In this document: positions 1-12,029 of the stretch, piece by piece
Layout: each line of letters starts with the position of its first letter
How positions within the stretch are numbered: position 1 is the stretch's first letter
Source: Calamus simplicifolius
Taxonomy: Eukaryota; Streptophyta; Magnoliopsida; Arecales; Arecaceae
Direction: 5' to 3'
Assembly: GCA_900491605.1 (NCBI GenBank)
Contig: UESW01003882.1
Span: 844,255-908,254, forward strand
DNA: 64,000 nt
Notes under the pieces: model-generated
Seen by the model: the letters and a program-made list of their open reading frames with translations, nothing else
Told to the model about the DNA's origin: nothing
Database searches by the model: none
Made by a program: the position numbers and the translations under genes

Positions 1-326
1 ATATCTAAGCTTCCATTTTAGGTTTTATAAAATAGGGTACCACTATGGGAAATCAGTAGACTTATTGGTGATGCTTTTGAACTTGCACATTCTATTCATT
101 GTTCTTGGCTTGCTAATTGCAAAGTAGCTAATTCATCAGGTAATTTCTATTTGGTGATTACATGAAACTAACTCTGAAATACAGCAGCATGGACCCTTGA
201 TCCTGCAAATTTGAGAATCCCTTCTAGTTTCCTTCTGTGAGACAAAATGTATGAAATAAGAGATTAGCATTACATTATAGAGGTTACTAATGTACTGGGT
301 CCACCATTGTAGCTACCCCACCACAA

Positions 327-362
327 CCCCCCCCCCCCCCCCCCCAAACAAAAAAAAAAAAG
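327..362. repeat. Poly-C followed by poly-A tract
   Basis: Nineteen consecutive C (327-345) run directly into an A-rich stretch. It is simple sequence, and length errors in assembly are likely here. Confidence 0.9.
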
Positions 363-485
363 AGAGGAAAAATTGACCTGTACTGGCTTGGATTGTTGTT
401 TTGTCAAAATTTGTGCTCTGAACTTTGAAGTGCTATGCCAACCTGCTAGATCCAACATTCTCTAGTAACCAACATGCCTTAGCGT

Positions 486-577
486 GGGTGTGACGGCAAA
501 TGTCTCGATTTGCAAGCCTCAGTGCCTAACTGGGTGTGACTGCAAATGTCTCGATCTGCAAGCCTCAGTGCCGAACT
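486..577. repeat. 46 bp tandem duplication (two copies)
   Basis: Positions 486-531 and 532-577 are near-identical copies beginning GGGTGTGAC and containing AAATGTCTCGAT; they differ at about three bases. No coding meaning is apparent. Confidence 0.9.
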
Positions 578-1582
578 GAACAAGCAGGCCATAGGGCTCA
601 GAACAGGAGCAAAGGTCAATGTTGTTTCATGGACAATGATATGGTTGCAACCTAAGTTTCAAACTTAAAATGAGCAAATTTAATGATGCCATGCTTGATA
701 AACTGCATGTATTTATTTTGAAGGGAATCCAAAGATGGAGCGAAAAAATTCACATACCTAGTATGGCAGAGAGATGTTACTGAATAAATCTGGTGATCAG
801 GGTCAAAAACCTGAATGACTGCATATTGGTTTTTGTTGCGGAAAAATTGAGTGGCTTATAGACAAAATGGATGGCTATTAACATGTAATTTTTGAGGATA
901 TAAGTTCCAAAATATAGTTCAAAATATAGATATTATCAGGATGTAAGTTCCAAAATATAGGAATTTAAGGGTGCTTATTAACAGAAGTTAGTGAATATGT
1001 ATGTATGTCATGAGATGTATCTGCTTGCTAAGCTATCCAGGACTCTGTCAAACTTGAAGATGTGGAAAAATGCTTTTTCCTGCAATGATCAGGTCTTATC
1101 TAGATGCTGGGAGAGGCATTTTGAGGTGGGAAAACTCAGACTGAAAAGAAAATAGAAAATAAGGAAAATGTGCATTCGATGTTAAATACTCCAAATCCAC
1201 TAATTTTAATATGATCATCCTATAAATAGACTATCACAATGCTGTTTCTCAGTGTGAATCATACAAATTAGTTTGGTTATCCAGATTAGATTTGTTTGTT
1301 AGCATTCTATCTATTCATGTTGTGCATGCAAATCCATTTCCTAGAGTCCAAATGTTGACATTTCACATGCAACCGCATTTAGTCTGTTTTGCCTGAGCCT
1401 GTGGCAGTACATGGGTTTTTGGCAAATCCTACTGTAAGCAGATCCCATTCCATGTACGTTATGCCCATCATTCACTTGTTGGCAATACATTGTAGTTAGT
1501 GTTTAACTAGTTATTGCAACTTTTGAATTTTTTTGAAAAATTCCTATGAATTAAAAAAAAAAAAAACTCACTTCTGGTGCAG

Positions 1583-2155
1583 ATGTTGGAAGCTGCACTA
1601 GTCCACCTGCTAGAAGGTCGGCATGTTGTGGAAGCTAATGAAGATGTTTCACACGATAACGATCCAGAGATCAAGGCTAAATTCTGGAATCAGTTACAGG
1701 CACTGCTGAAGAATATGTTGGCAGCATCACTATCAGGAAGCAAACCTGGAACAATGAGTCAGGCTGTACCTAGCAATAGAGCTATGGATCCTGAGAAGCT
1801 GAAGGAGATGTACCGAATGTCATTGAAATCAAACAGTCTAGGTCAATTGCATGCCTTGCATACGTTATGGTTCTCATAGATAATATTGCGGAACTGGGTG
1901 TGTGCAGTGATATAGGAGGTGAGGTTTCTCGTCTGTCCCAGAAATTGATAAGGTTGCCCTTGATTCTGTTTTTTACATTGTCCTGATGCTTAGAATTTTT
2001 TTTTGTCAATGATATCCCCTGATTGTGGGTAAATAAAAAATAAAAAAATGCAACAAATGTTTCTGCTCGCATGTTTGCAACTTTTACAGCTAGCTGCTGC
2101 GGAAGCCACAAGAAGATGGGAAACATTTAAGGAAGTTCTAGTGGTAGACAGCTGA
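1583..2155 (+). CDS. 3'-terminal two exons of an unrecognised gene
   Basis: Exon 1583-1841 follows a CAG acceptor and ends at a GT donor (1842). Exon 2094-2155 follows a TAG acceptor and ends in TGA at 2153-2155. Joined, they give 106 C-terminal residues in one frame, starting MLEAALVHLLEG, containing FWNQLQALLKNM, and ending WETFKEVLVVDS. The piece is mostly helical-looking and hydrophilic, with no membrane segment or catalytic motif. I do not recognise the family. The exon phases fit (259 nt then 62 nt), which supports a real gene rather than a chance ORF. Upstream exons must lie left of the window or in 1-1560, where I could not find them. The gene converges on the NIPA gene. Confidence 0.6.
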
Positions 2156-2971
2156 CACACTGTAATTTGTTACACATTTGTACATGGCATCTTCAAAGTA
2201 TTTCCGTGGTGCAGTCGAATGTAACTAAGAAGCAGAAGCAAGTACCTGTAATTGGCTATCCTCTTTTTGACTTCCAATGTATCAACCAACTTTTGAAATC
2301 TTAGATATTTTACTCATTTCCCCAAGATCAATTGTTGTTGCCTTTCAATACCGTTGTAAATCGTTCATCTGAGAATTTCGTTTTATGCAATTTCATATCC
2401 TTAAGCAGGGCAAAAATTTCTGAGAGTGAACAAATCTGAGGTTCATAGAACTTTTCGAAGATGATATAACATGGGATTGTCAAGGTTTCGTCATTGCTAT
2501 TGATTGATTTAAAGGGACCGAGGCGCAAAAACGAAAGTGCTCAGAGCCGCCACATTCCGTTTTATTTGTCCATGAGCTATGATTACTAGATATTCGACTT
2601 CAACGGGCTACAAAATGTCGCTGTATATTAACTCGCACATTTAATCCCAAAAAATTACAATCAAGCTCATTCTCGCTAGTTTAAATCAGGGTTAGACCAG
2701 CCAATACAACCCAGGCACCGCCAATCGGATGACGGACCAAAAAGAAATGAACAAAGAGGGCTACAGCCAAGGAAAAATTCAAGTTAACTTCAATTACTAA
2801 GCCCTTGTACAATCTACAAAACTTTCCATATCACTTTGAATCAATGAAGGCTGAGGCAGATTTCAATAAGACAGATAAAAAAGCAGAGGCATCAAAACAA
2901 TCCAGGGAAACCACGTCCCTGTCGCGCAGCAGCGATGAGTTCAGCATACAGCAAGCGAGCATCCTAGGCCT
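2156..2971. other. Convergent intergenic region with the two 3' UTRs
   Basis: Between the TGA of the + strand gene (2155) and the stop of the NIPA gene (2972) there is no further coding signal. The left part should be 3' UTR of the former and the right part 3' UTR of the latter. Confidence 0.5.
2561..2566 (-). terminator. Candidate poly(A) signal of the NIPA gene
   Basis: TTTATT on the + strand reads AATAAA on the - strand, about 405 nt after the NIPA stop codon. It is a plausible polyadenylation signal by sequence and position only. Confidence 0.35.
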
Positions 2972-5900
2972 TTAGGTGAAATAGTCTTGCCGCACCACTG
3001 TGACGAATTCGGCCGATAACAAGTCATCATCCTTGGTCTTTCCTAGTTCTCCATTGCCTTGGAAGTGCCAGAATATTTTAGGCGAAAGTGGTGTATACAA
3101 ATCTGCATGTCCGCAGGGGCCAGCGATATGGTCAATAAAAGACCCTTTAAAGTACCTAAAATTATACGTATTTTTGCAGAAAACTAACATATAAGCCATT
3201 CAGAACAGGCATATGTTAAGTATAGCCTACAGACAAGATTGATATTTTTTGGTACATAATTGCACATGAGCACGACCAAATTGCACATGCTTATTATATG
3301 TGTCTATAGTAAACTCCAAGTGAAATCCAACCAAATTAGAGACCAATTTGCTTATGTCAAATTGGAAGAATGGTTTCCCAAATAAACATCCAAACTATTG
3401 AACGTACGCTATGACCCATAAACCATTTACAAACCAGATATAATTTGTTTCGGAAACCACTTGACCATGCATCAATCCATCTTAAATAGGCAGCTTAAAT
3501 AACAGAGAATATGAAACTGTGTTTTGATTTGATATACATTGATTAGAAACATCCAAAATAACTAGATTTGGCTCGCTTGTGTTTTAAGATGTCTAGATGA
3601 AGATTGACGGTTTGCATTCCAAGCTTATGCAGCCTATTATGCATTTTAGAACACTATTTGTACTGTCCGCCTTGGGATGATTTGATGCAGAGGGAAAGAA
3701 TCTCCAAAAGGGGGGAAAAAAAGAAATTTTTTTTTAAAAAAAAATACAGGCATTGGATTTCCATTTTGGAACACCCATCTTCAAATTCGACCTGATCAAA
3801 TTTGGCCCTGAATCCAATCAGCATTGCTACAAACAAGCACTCAACCAGGCAAAGCACTCATGCATCATCGCCACTAGAAAGATATGACAAAAATATGGTG
3901 GTTTTACTATCATAAAGATCAAAATATTCAAATATCAAACAAAATCAGAAAAAAATATATGCGAATTTTACATACTTGGATAAAACCCCTTTTTTTTTAA
4001 TTGACCAAAGAATCCATGATAATTGGAATTTGGTTTCAATTTAACACACTTCTCATTTCATATCTCTCTCAATAATAATAGGAAATCACGAATTAGTACC
4101 TGATTATGCAACAAACTCTTAAGAAAGAAAACTAAATTTCACTTAACATGCTAAGACAACATATAGATATATCCAAGTTAGTCCCCAAAATTAAGAACAT
4201 CATTCTGTGTCATCTCATGTTAATTGCTAAATATAGAAATACACCTTATTGGAATCATTTGCAGAGTACAGAATGAAATTTGAAATTTTTGCATATGAGT
4301 GGGAGTGTGACATTTTCCGAATGAATATGTTTTGTACTGTGGTTTGTCTGGACATACTTATTATGCAGGAAAACAGGCATAGTCTAAAAAGGCTTTTATA
4401 AAATTATAACATTTCTTGGAAAATAAAGCTGATTTACTTTACAAGTTACTATTTCTATGCAATGGTAGCTGTGCAATACCTACAGCTGCAAATTAGTAGC
4501 TACTCAAACAAGAACATGATGGTAAATAGGTAAGGAGTTAAAATCCCAGAAACTAACAGGGAATGACAAAAGATTCCAAGCTGTACTATCTTGCAGCTTA
4601 GTGTAGTGTGCCAATCAACAACAATATGTAAATACCTGCAGAGGAAGGTGGATCTGGTTCTCTTGTAGAATGTAACACTGTTGTTCCAGAAAGTACTGTA
4701 ATAATCCCGCAAATCTCTGATGCTATATTACTTGCACTCTGTCCAGACCAATCCTACAAGGTTGAAAAGCATGTTAATGCTTGTTGACCCAAAAAAAAAA
4801 AAAAAAAAAAACCATAGAGCATAAAAATTTACACCTTCTATACCTTGAACATAATGGCACTTGCCAATATCGTGAGAGTTGTGAACATGGCATAGTAGAT
4901 GGGTGAAACAACTGCAGTGTTGAAAGTATCTAATGCCTGAAAGAATGACAACAAATATGTAGCATTTTTAAATTCGATTTGAATCTTTTTATCTCAGAAG
5001 AATCAAGTCAAAACTGAAAATGACAAAAACATCATCTTAATTAACTCTCTTCCACATCATAATCTTGTTCATTGGGTAATGAGATGATTGAATCAAAGAG
5101 GAAAAAAAATAATGTCCAATATGCAATGACAAATATTCTCCTGCATTCAGAAATAAGTATAATGAAATCTCCACAGACAGGTGGTTGATTAGATTTACCA
5201 TCTTCAAAGATAATTCATGTTTCCAAACAAATTCAGACAGAAAATCCACAGCACATCAGAGGTCAATAAGTGCGCATGGATGTGTGTGTGTGCGTGTGGA
5301 GGGGAAGAAAACTTGTCAATGTTTCATGATTTACTTCAAGCACTTAGGGAGGTGCTTATATAAATTCTTTAGTGTCAGTTTCATGAATACCAGCTCCCTG
5401 TTTGTTCTACCACAACCAACACGTTTTATCACACAAATACAGATGCTCACAAAATTCATGCACATGGTAAATAGGACCATGTCTTTCCTGTTTCTGCAGT
5501 TGCAACCCTTCCACATAAATACAAGCCACTCTCCATCACCAGGCTTTTGGAGCCTTCATTGAAGATATGATCTCAATCTAATCTCCCAAGAAAATTTCCT
5601 CCATCGGGACCTTCATTCAAAGAAGTGGTTCAAATAGGTGCCTTAAAATTGGAGATGGAGAGGAAGGACCTTTGTAATGAAAGATTCTAAGAAGAAATGA
5701 TTGAAATGAAGGATAGGGATATAGAAAGCAGGATATGAAGGTGAACAAAAAGTAAGTATACAGGCTATCTTTGTATTTAAACAATGAATAAAGCTTTCCA
5801 ATATCAAGAAAGCTTTGAAAAGGTAACCACGAATCATGACACTTGAACTAAATAAAATACACTGAAGATTTAAAAGTAACAACCTGAAGAGCTAAACAGC

Positions 5901-8242
5901 AAACAAAGCTTTCCAAGATTTAGAAAGCTTTAAAAATAATCATGATACTTGGACTAAATAATGCTTCGAAGATATGAAAGAAACTACCTGATTGACCATT
6001 CCACTGAGACCAAATATGTAGTAGGAAAGCTAAACAGGAACATTCCAGCAAAAGTTTCCCATATCAAGATCTTTTTTTGAGAGAACACATCAAAATAATT
6101 AACTTGAAGGCAATAACTTCTACATATGTGCCTTAGAAATGAATGCAGACCCCTGTATCAAACCTCTACAACTCAACTCAACTCATCAAAGCCTTTTCCC
6201 AACTACATGGGTCGGCTACATGAATCTGCTTCCTCCACTCTGCTCTATTCAGGACCAAGTCAACATTCAAATTACAAATAATTATATATTTTTTTAATTA
6301 TTTCTGTCCATGCTAGTTAAGTTCTATCTCTACCTCTATTCTTACCATGGATTGTTAAAAGATCATCACTCTTTCTAACTGGAGCATCTAAAGGTTTACG
6401 TTGTATATGTCCAAACCACCATAATCGATTTTCTCTCATTTTATCTTTAATTGGGGTTACTCCTATCATTTCTCTTACATGTTTATTTCTAATTCTATCT
6501 TTTAAAGTTTTACCACATATTCATCTTAACATACACATTTCTGTTACACTTAATTTATTCACATATTATTTCAATATTACCCCTATATCAAACCTGTTCT
6601 CTATATTTTAAACTCATGCCACAACTCAAATGTCTGTCTAGGGATGCACCCTGATCAATAAGGTTGGACAGCGCATGATGTAGGCTTTCCTCCCCGTTAA
6701 CTTGTAATTTAAATTTTGATCATGAACTACTCTATGACTCCAACGTTGTGGTACAATATGGAGTTGTGGTGCTATTGTTTAATGTTTTCTATGAATAGTC
6801 ATTGTTAATTACCAAATCTTGACTCACCATGAGTAATGTTAGAAGCAACTCACTGTTTGCAAATTACCTTCATGAAGAAAGAGTACGATATCCCATTTAT
6901 TTGCTGATAAGCTAACAAAAGCATAGGCACCCATTTGAACCGCTTAGAAACAGCAACTACATCTACTGATTCAGACTCTCACCTTGTTCAAGTAGATTAA
7001 CTGAATAACGATGCAGGTGACAGCAACCATAGCAAACACCCATGTCTGAAAATAACCAGCCTGGCTGATGCCTTCAACAGTAAGTTTAATGGCAATTCCT
7101 ATGGCTTTTATACTCATCACCTGATCAACAACAAACACAGAAGAAGATTGCACGCTTCAGTAATCACACAAGCTGGACATGAAAGGTCTTCAAACATTAT
7201 ACCAGAAGCTGACAACAATTACCGTCAAAGATCCAATCACAGAACATATGCCCAAGTACACCATTATGTTTGTCTGCCCATACCGTGGAGAGCAATGCAA
7301 CATCAGAACCAGCGATACTGCCACTGCCGCAGCTGCATACAAAAGGAAGGCTGGAGGAATCGCAGAAATAATTCCAAACATCCGTCAGAGACAAGACACA
7401 GCAACAAGACGAGAAAAACCCTAATATCAATAAGCATACAAATTATACCTGGCTGGGTTGCCAAATTCCAAATCTGCTCCACCGAGCTTGGGCTCTTCTC
7501 CTCCGGAGCATGAAGCACGATCACTGTGGATCCGACGATGCAAAGCACACAGCCTAACACACCCATCCTCTGTAGCTTCTCTTTAAGAATGAAATGCGCC
7601 AAAACAGAACTACCCAACCAATTTCCCAATCAAAAGCTCAACTCAAGAGAACAAATAAAAATCCAAAATTGAAGTAAAAAGCCACCAATATTCTTCTAAA
7701 TTTTCTCATTCCCTACCTGACTATGATGCTCAAAGCCCCTAGCGGCGTCACCAGAACCGCGGGGGCAAACATATAGGCAACGAAATTAGAAATTTCTCCA
7801 ACAATCACTGCCGAGATCAAAACCTTCTGAGTTTTACGATAATAATTCGCTAAAAAAGTGTTTTAATTAGATGGAATCGAAGAGAACATTACTCACTGGT
7901 GATCATTCCGATCCACCAAAGCGGCTCCCGGAGATACCCATACCCACCCACGCCTAAGAGTCAAACAAAAAGAAGCTCTTTTCCTCAGCACGGGGATTGA
8001 GATAATCTAGTAGGATTAAGGTTAGGGTTACGATTCAGGAGAGAAAGAAACGTACCGGCGCGGGTACCGGAGGCACCGGCGCGCTTGAGGCCCTTCTTCT
8101 TGAAGATGAAGCTGGCACCGATGAAGGCGCTGGAGGCGACAGCGAGGAGGAGACCCTTGAGGTTGTCCGTGAAGAGAGCGGAGGAGGAGGAGGAGGAAGA
8201 CCCGGCCGGCGCTGCGCCGCCGTTGGTCGGAGAGCGGCCCAT
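2972..8242 (-). CDS. NIPA-type magnesium transporter (complete, nine exons)
   Basis: Exons in gene order are 8242-8056, 7953-7897, 7807-7717, 7609-7449, 7350-7223, 7120-6983, 4936-4844, 4753-4636 and 3102-2972. All have GT-AG borders, and the total is 1104 nt (367 residues plus stop), the normal length for the family. NIPA/DUF803 proteins are multi-pass carriers of Mg2+ in the DMT superfamily, placed in plasma or endosomal membranes. Recognisable family segments, in order, are FIGASFIFKKKGLKRAGASG, YLREPLWWIGM, FAPAVLVTPLGALS, LAHFILKEKLQRMGVLGC, YGQTNIMVYLGICS, LDTFNTAVVSPIYYAMFT and DWSGQSASNIASEICG. The start at 8242 is the first ATG in frame; a Ser-rich stretch precedes the first membrane helix. 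Intron 6 (2.0 kb) holds a LINE fragment, and intron 8 is 1.5 kb. The frame is intact throughout, so the gene looks functional. The substrate is known for the family, not shown here. Confidence 0.95.
6170..6590 (-). mobile_element. LINE (L1-type) 3' remnant in NIPA intron 6
   Basis: Read on the - strand, this stretch encodes the tail typical of plant L1 reverse-transcriptase ORFs, with pieces such as GVTPIKDKMRENRLWWFGHI and QRKPLDAPVRK. The ORF is followed by the common plant LINE 3' sequence around 6180-6240 (the reverse complement of AACTCAACTCATCAAAGCC). Stops and shifts show it is dead. It lies in the same orientation as the host gene. Ends are approximate because no target duplication was found. 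Confidence 0.75.
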
Positions 8243-9272
8243 CCCTGACGCGGCGAACGGCAGCTCATCTAGAAACCCAGCCAGATGGATCTCATCGAGC
8301 GCGGAAGCCGGCCGGCAGCGCTCCGCAGCTTATTTTTATTAGTAATCAACAAAAAAAAAACAAAACAAACAAACAAACAAAAGAGATCACACGGCGCGCG
8401 TGTGAGAGAGAGGAGAATAGTAGTTGGGAGTATTATTTTATTATTAGAGAGAACATGACACATAACCCTAGAAGGAGATTTATAAATGGAACGCCTTTGG
8501 GCACCATTTTAAATTATTATATTAATTCATAAATATTATGGATTAGCTTGCTTTGTTAGCAAGAAATAATCATAGAATATTTCCAACGTAACATCTTGAA
8601 TCTTTAATACCGACGCTAAACCAATAATATATTTCGAAATTTTAAGAATAGTATATTAAAGCTCAATTTAATTTAGAACAAAATAAAATTATTTTAAGCA
8701 GTTCTAATTTTATATCGGCGTTCCTGGACGTTGTTATGAAGAGATACTTATTATATATTAATAGATTATTTGTTTTTGTAGTAGTTTATTATTACTAGTT
8801 TTGTTTTGGCAGCCTGGCCGCCAGGCCAAAAGGGGGACGCGGACAGCGCGTCCCACGGCGCTGGGCTTGCGGCAGCCAGTGGCCCTGCCGGGGCTTGGAA
8901 TCCACCGATGTCGCGAGGGGAACGTCACCGTCTCCCACCGTTGGGAAGCGGCACTAATTGAGTCCCTCTCGGCGTTTAAAACGCTCGTCGGGACGTGGAG
9001 ACCGCGACCCGAAGGGTGGTGTTGTGGCCGAACGTGGACTGAGAACTGAGAGGTGTCGGGGAGAGTAAATAAGAGCCATAAAAGCGTGCAAATAAAATTA
9101 ATAGGGAGAAATCGGTGGGGCTCGGAAAGATAAAGCTGGTTAGGAAATTTTATAGGCATCTTTCTTCAGAAAAGAACGGTAGAAACAAAGTTTAGTCATT
9201 GAAATTTGTCTTTGAAAAGTATTTTTTTTTATGGACCTTTCTTGAAAAAACGAAGTATGTTGACGTGGAATC
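8243..9272. other. NIPA upstream region, AT-rich with a GC-rich patch
   Basis: This should contain the NIPA promoter and 5' UTR. A purine-rich run (8384-8420) and an AT-rich stretch (8470-8790) lie next to the gene. Positions 8801-9060 are sharply GC-rich compared with both sides. No coding frame here resembles a known protein. Confidence 0.5.
8801..9060. other. Isolated GC-rich segment
   Basis: A ~260 bp block contains many CG dinucleotides (for example GGGGGACGCGGACAGCGCG) within otherwise AT-rich intergenic DNA. It could be an old gene or transposon fragment, or an unmethylated regulatory island. Both strands have short open frames, but neither resembles a family. Confidence 0.4.
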
Positions 9273-9275
9273 TTA

Positions 9276-9919
9276 GGCTGTGTTTGATATGGTGAATAAG
9301 GGAAGATATCTCCTATATATCCTTCCTTATCTCCAAATGCTATAGCTACAAGGGATAGTGCTGAAAAAGTTTAATAAAAGAGGATAACTCATATTTAACC
9401 ATGGGTTATCCTCTAAACTTATTCCCTAAGGTAGTGTTTGATAGAAAAAATATTATCCATGGATAAGTGTACGGGATAGAGTTTATCCCCTGACTATCTC
9501 TAGGGATATCCCTTGGCTATCCCATTGCTCATATCAAATGCAAAAAGGTAAATTCATAGGATAACTTTTTTTTTACTCTTATTTGGAGGGATAACCAGCT
9601 ATTCCTGCATTCTCTAGGGAATAAATTGAGGGGATATCCCATGGTTAACCATGGTTAACCATGGATTATCGCTTTGGTTAACTTTATTCCTAGCTATCCT
9701 TTATAGTTATTGCTTTTGGGAATAAGAGGGGATATACAGGGGATATCCCCTCTTATCCCCTATTTCAAACACTACCTAAGGAACCCAAAAATAACTAAAG
9801 TTATCCCTTGATGGCAGAGTGGTAATTTTAAAAATGTGCTTATCCCCTCAGCTATCCCCTGGATAAATGCTATCCTGTACATTTATTCAGGAATAGCCAA
9901 AAAGCTATCAAACACAGCC
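9276..9919. mobile_element. Tourist-like (PIF/Harbinger) MITE, outer element
   Basis: The ends GGCTGTGTTTGATA (9276-9289) and TATCAAACACAGCC (9906-9919) are perfect inverted repeats, flanked on both sides by TTA (9273-9275 and 9920-9922). TTA/TAA target duplication and this end sequence are typical of Tourist-like, non-autonomous PIF/Harbinger elements. The 644 bp interior has no coding capacity and is full of GGATA and TATCC words. A second element sits inside it. Confidence 0.88.
9430..9776. mobile_element. Tourist-like MITE nested inside the 9276-9919 element
   Basis: The ends GGTAGTGTTTGA and (T)TCAAACACTACC are inverted repeats, flanked by TAA at 9427-9429 and 9777-9779. The 347 bp element is bounded by its own target duplication and sits in the interior of the outer MITE, so it inserted later. 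The two TIRs are related but not identical (GGCTGTGTTTGA versus GGTAGTGTTTGA). Confidence 0.85.
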
Positions 9920-10333
9920 TTAATGTTACAGTGAAACGAGCGATAAAAATGCGAAACGAGCGATGGAAATGCTTCGCATTGGCTGACAATGAAATTTTTG
10001 AACAGGGATGTAAAGTTTGACGTTACATACCTGTACATTTGCATCCAGCGCAATCTCTCATTTTTGGATTTGTATTCAAACATCACACCATGATATTGAC
10101 TGAACATTGAATAACAAAGATGTCGTTGATGAATGTTGGCAGAATTTGAATATGATGGCTAAGTGGATGTTAATGGCTAACTTGATGAAATCGAGTCTAA
10201 AGTTAAACTTTATGTTCTTAAGATAAATTTGTCCCACATATGCTTACGGATTTACGATGATTGTCTTCCAGAATACAACGGTCTACTTCTGATGAAAGTA
10301 TCACCACTATTCACAGCGAACCAAAAATGCTTT

Positions 10334-10401
10334 ACTCTCTTTAATTTAGAGTATGTAAATGCCTTATACTCTCTTTAATTCAGAGCATGCAAATGCCTAA
10401 G
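10334..10401. repeat. 34 bp tandem duplication
   Basis: Two copies, beginning at 10334 and 10368, start with ACTCTCTTTAATT and contain GCAAATGCC or GTAAATGCC. They differ at a few transitions. Confidence 0.85.
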
Positions 10402-10440
10402 GAAAAAAAATTTTGAATAGATGAAATGAAATGCAAGTGA

Positions 10441-10880
10441 CAAGTCCTATTTATAGACTTTAAGTGCCTTTTGGAAGCACTCTTATGGGATAGACTCGCA
10501 CTGATTGACTTTGATCGATTGTGATCAAGAAATGTTGTCGAGGGGATTTATCTGATACGCCACTTGATCGGATATGATTAAGAGACATGAGCGAATTCAG
10601 CGAACGAGAGCGTAGATCAGCGATGCGGGTGCATCGATCGATCAACATCGCTATGATCGGGTGCATCGATTATATCGATTGGGTTTGCCGATCGATCAAC
10701 ATCACCGCATCTCAGTGCTTGATCATGACCCCTCATCCGTTTGATCGATGATGATCTCAAACGTTTGATCTTAACCGTTTAACCGATCGATCAACCAATC
10801 CAACGATGATATCAATCCCTCATCGTACGATCTGAATTCAATCATTTTTAACCATCAGATCTTCATGATCATAAAAAATT
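10441..10880. other. GATC/ATCGAT-dense segment
   Basis: By eye about 18 GATC tetramers occur in ~440 bp, often as overlapping CGATCGATCAAC. The surrounding DNA has almost none. There is no coding frame or clear end structure. It may be part of an unidentified repeat. Confidence 0.5.
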
Positions 10881-12029
10881 TTTTAAGACTCCTTATGCTC
10901 CTCGCGATGATGCACTATAAAGCCCCGGCTCCTCGTTAAAAAGCTCTCTACTTAAGATGAGCCCAAATGCATAAGCATGGAAAGGAATTTTATATATAAG
11001 GTGCTTCTACATTTTTAAAACTTTCCATGTATAACTAAAAAAATGTCACCAATTTTTTATTCAAACCAATGAATATAACCCAAGGATTATAAACGATCCA
11101 TTTTTCAACAAAAGGTATACGTTTTGATCCTGTCATGTTCATGTTAAATTTATTTGCTAACATAATTAATAGTTAGTAAACTAAAATTACATGATCAATT
11201 TTTTAAAAAAATTAAAAATTTAAATAAAAATTAGTTGATAGTAAATAAATTTAATTTATAAGTATTTAAACCTTTAAATATTATAATTTTTTCTTCGACA
11301 TTCTCATCCTATACCACAAGTTAAGTAGAATATATTTTAAACTTATGCCTAGCAGCCCCGTGAAGTATATATAATATTTTAGATTGAGTTGGCTTTGTTT
11401 TAGGTCTAATATCTAAGAAATAGATTTTTTTATTAATTGTACACAATAAAAGAATATATAAAATATTTATTGATTAATTTAATATTTAAGATTTTTTAAT
11501 AAAAATGATAAATAACTTATAAAATATATTTGATATGATCGGATTGGTATTAGTTACTACTTACTAGGTTGTCTTAAATTGTTCCTTACCCTAATTTGGA
11601 GACCGTTCGAAGGAAAGAAAATTTAAGTTTTTTTCCTCTAAAAATTTTAACAAAATATTGTGTGAATGCAAAATCTCTCACCAATTACTAATCTCTTGAT
11701 ACATTGAGGGCCCTGGCATTACATGAATCCCAAAGGTGACATCCGCTGAAGCACAAATTCTCAATCCCCGGACTTTTTTCCCAAAAAAAAAAAAAAAACT
11801 ATACTTTGTGTATAATTTTATTTAATTTTTAATTATAAGAAACCAACGGATCAACGGAAGACGCCGCCTTTTAAGCTTGAGATTAACCGTATATTTAAAT
11901 ATAAAAGAAATTTAACAGTAAACAACAGAAGAATGGGCGAAGGCGTTAATCGGTTCGGGCCCCATCAATTTAAGGCCCGGAGCAGCCGGCGGGAACAACC
12001 AGAAAGGGGAGGGGAAAAAAAAAAAAAAA

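Larger units (their letters stand above)
1..1582. other. Non-coding left edge, probably intron of the 1583-2155 gene
   Basis: No convincing exon is visible here. A splice acceptor ends the stretch at 1581-1582, so at least its right part should be intron of the + strand gene that follows. It holds a poly-C/poly-A tract and a 46 bp tandem duplication, listed separately. Short open stretches such as 1020-1120 do not resemble a family I know. Confidence 0.5.
9923..12029. other. Intergenic DNA before the pectinesterase locus
   Basis: No gene is seen. It contains a 34 bp duplication, a GATC-dense block and, from about 10980, very AT-rich sequence up to the pectinesterase start. A poly-A run lies at 11783-11798. 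Confidence 0.55.
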
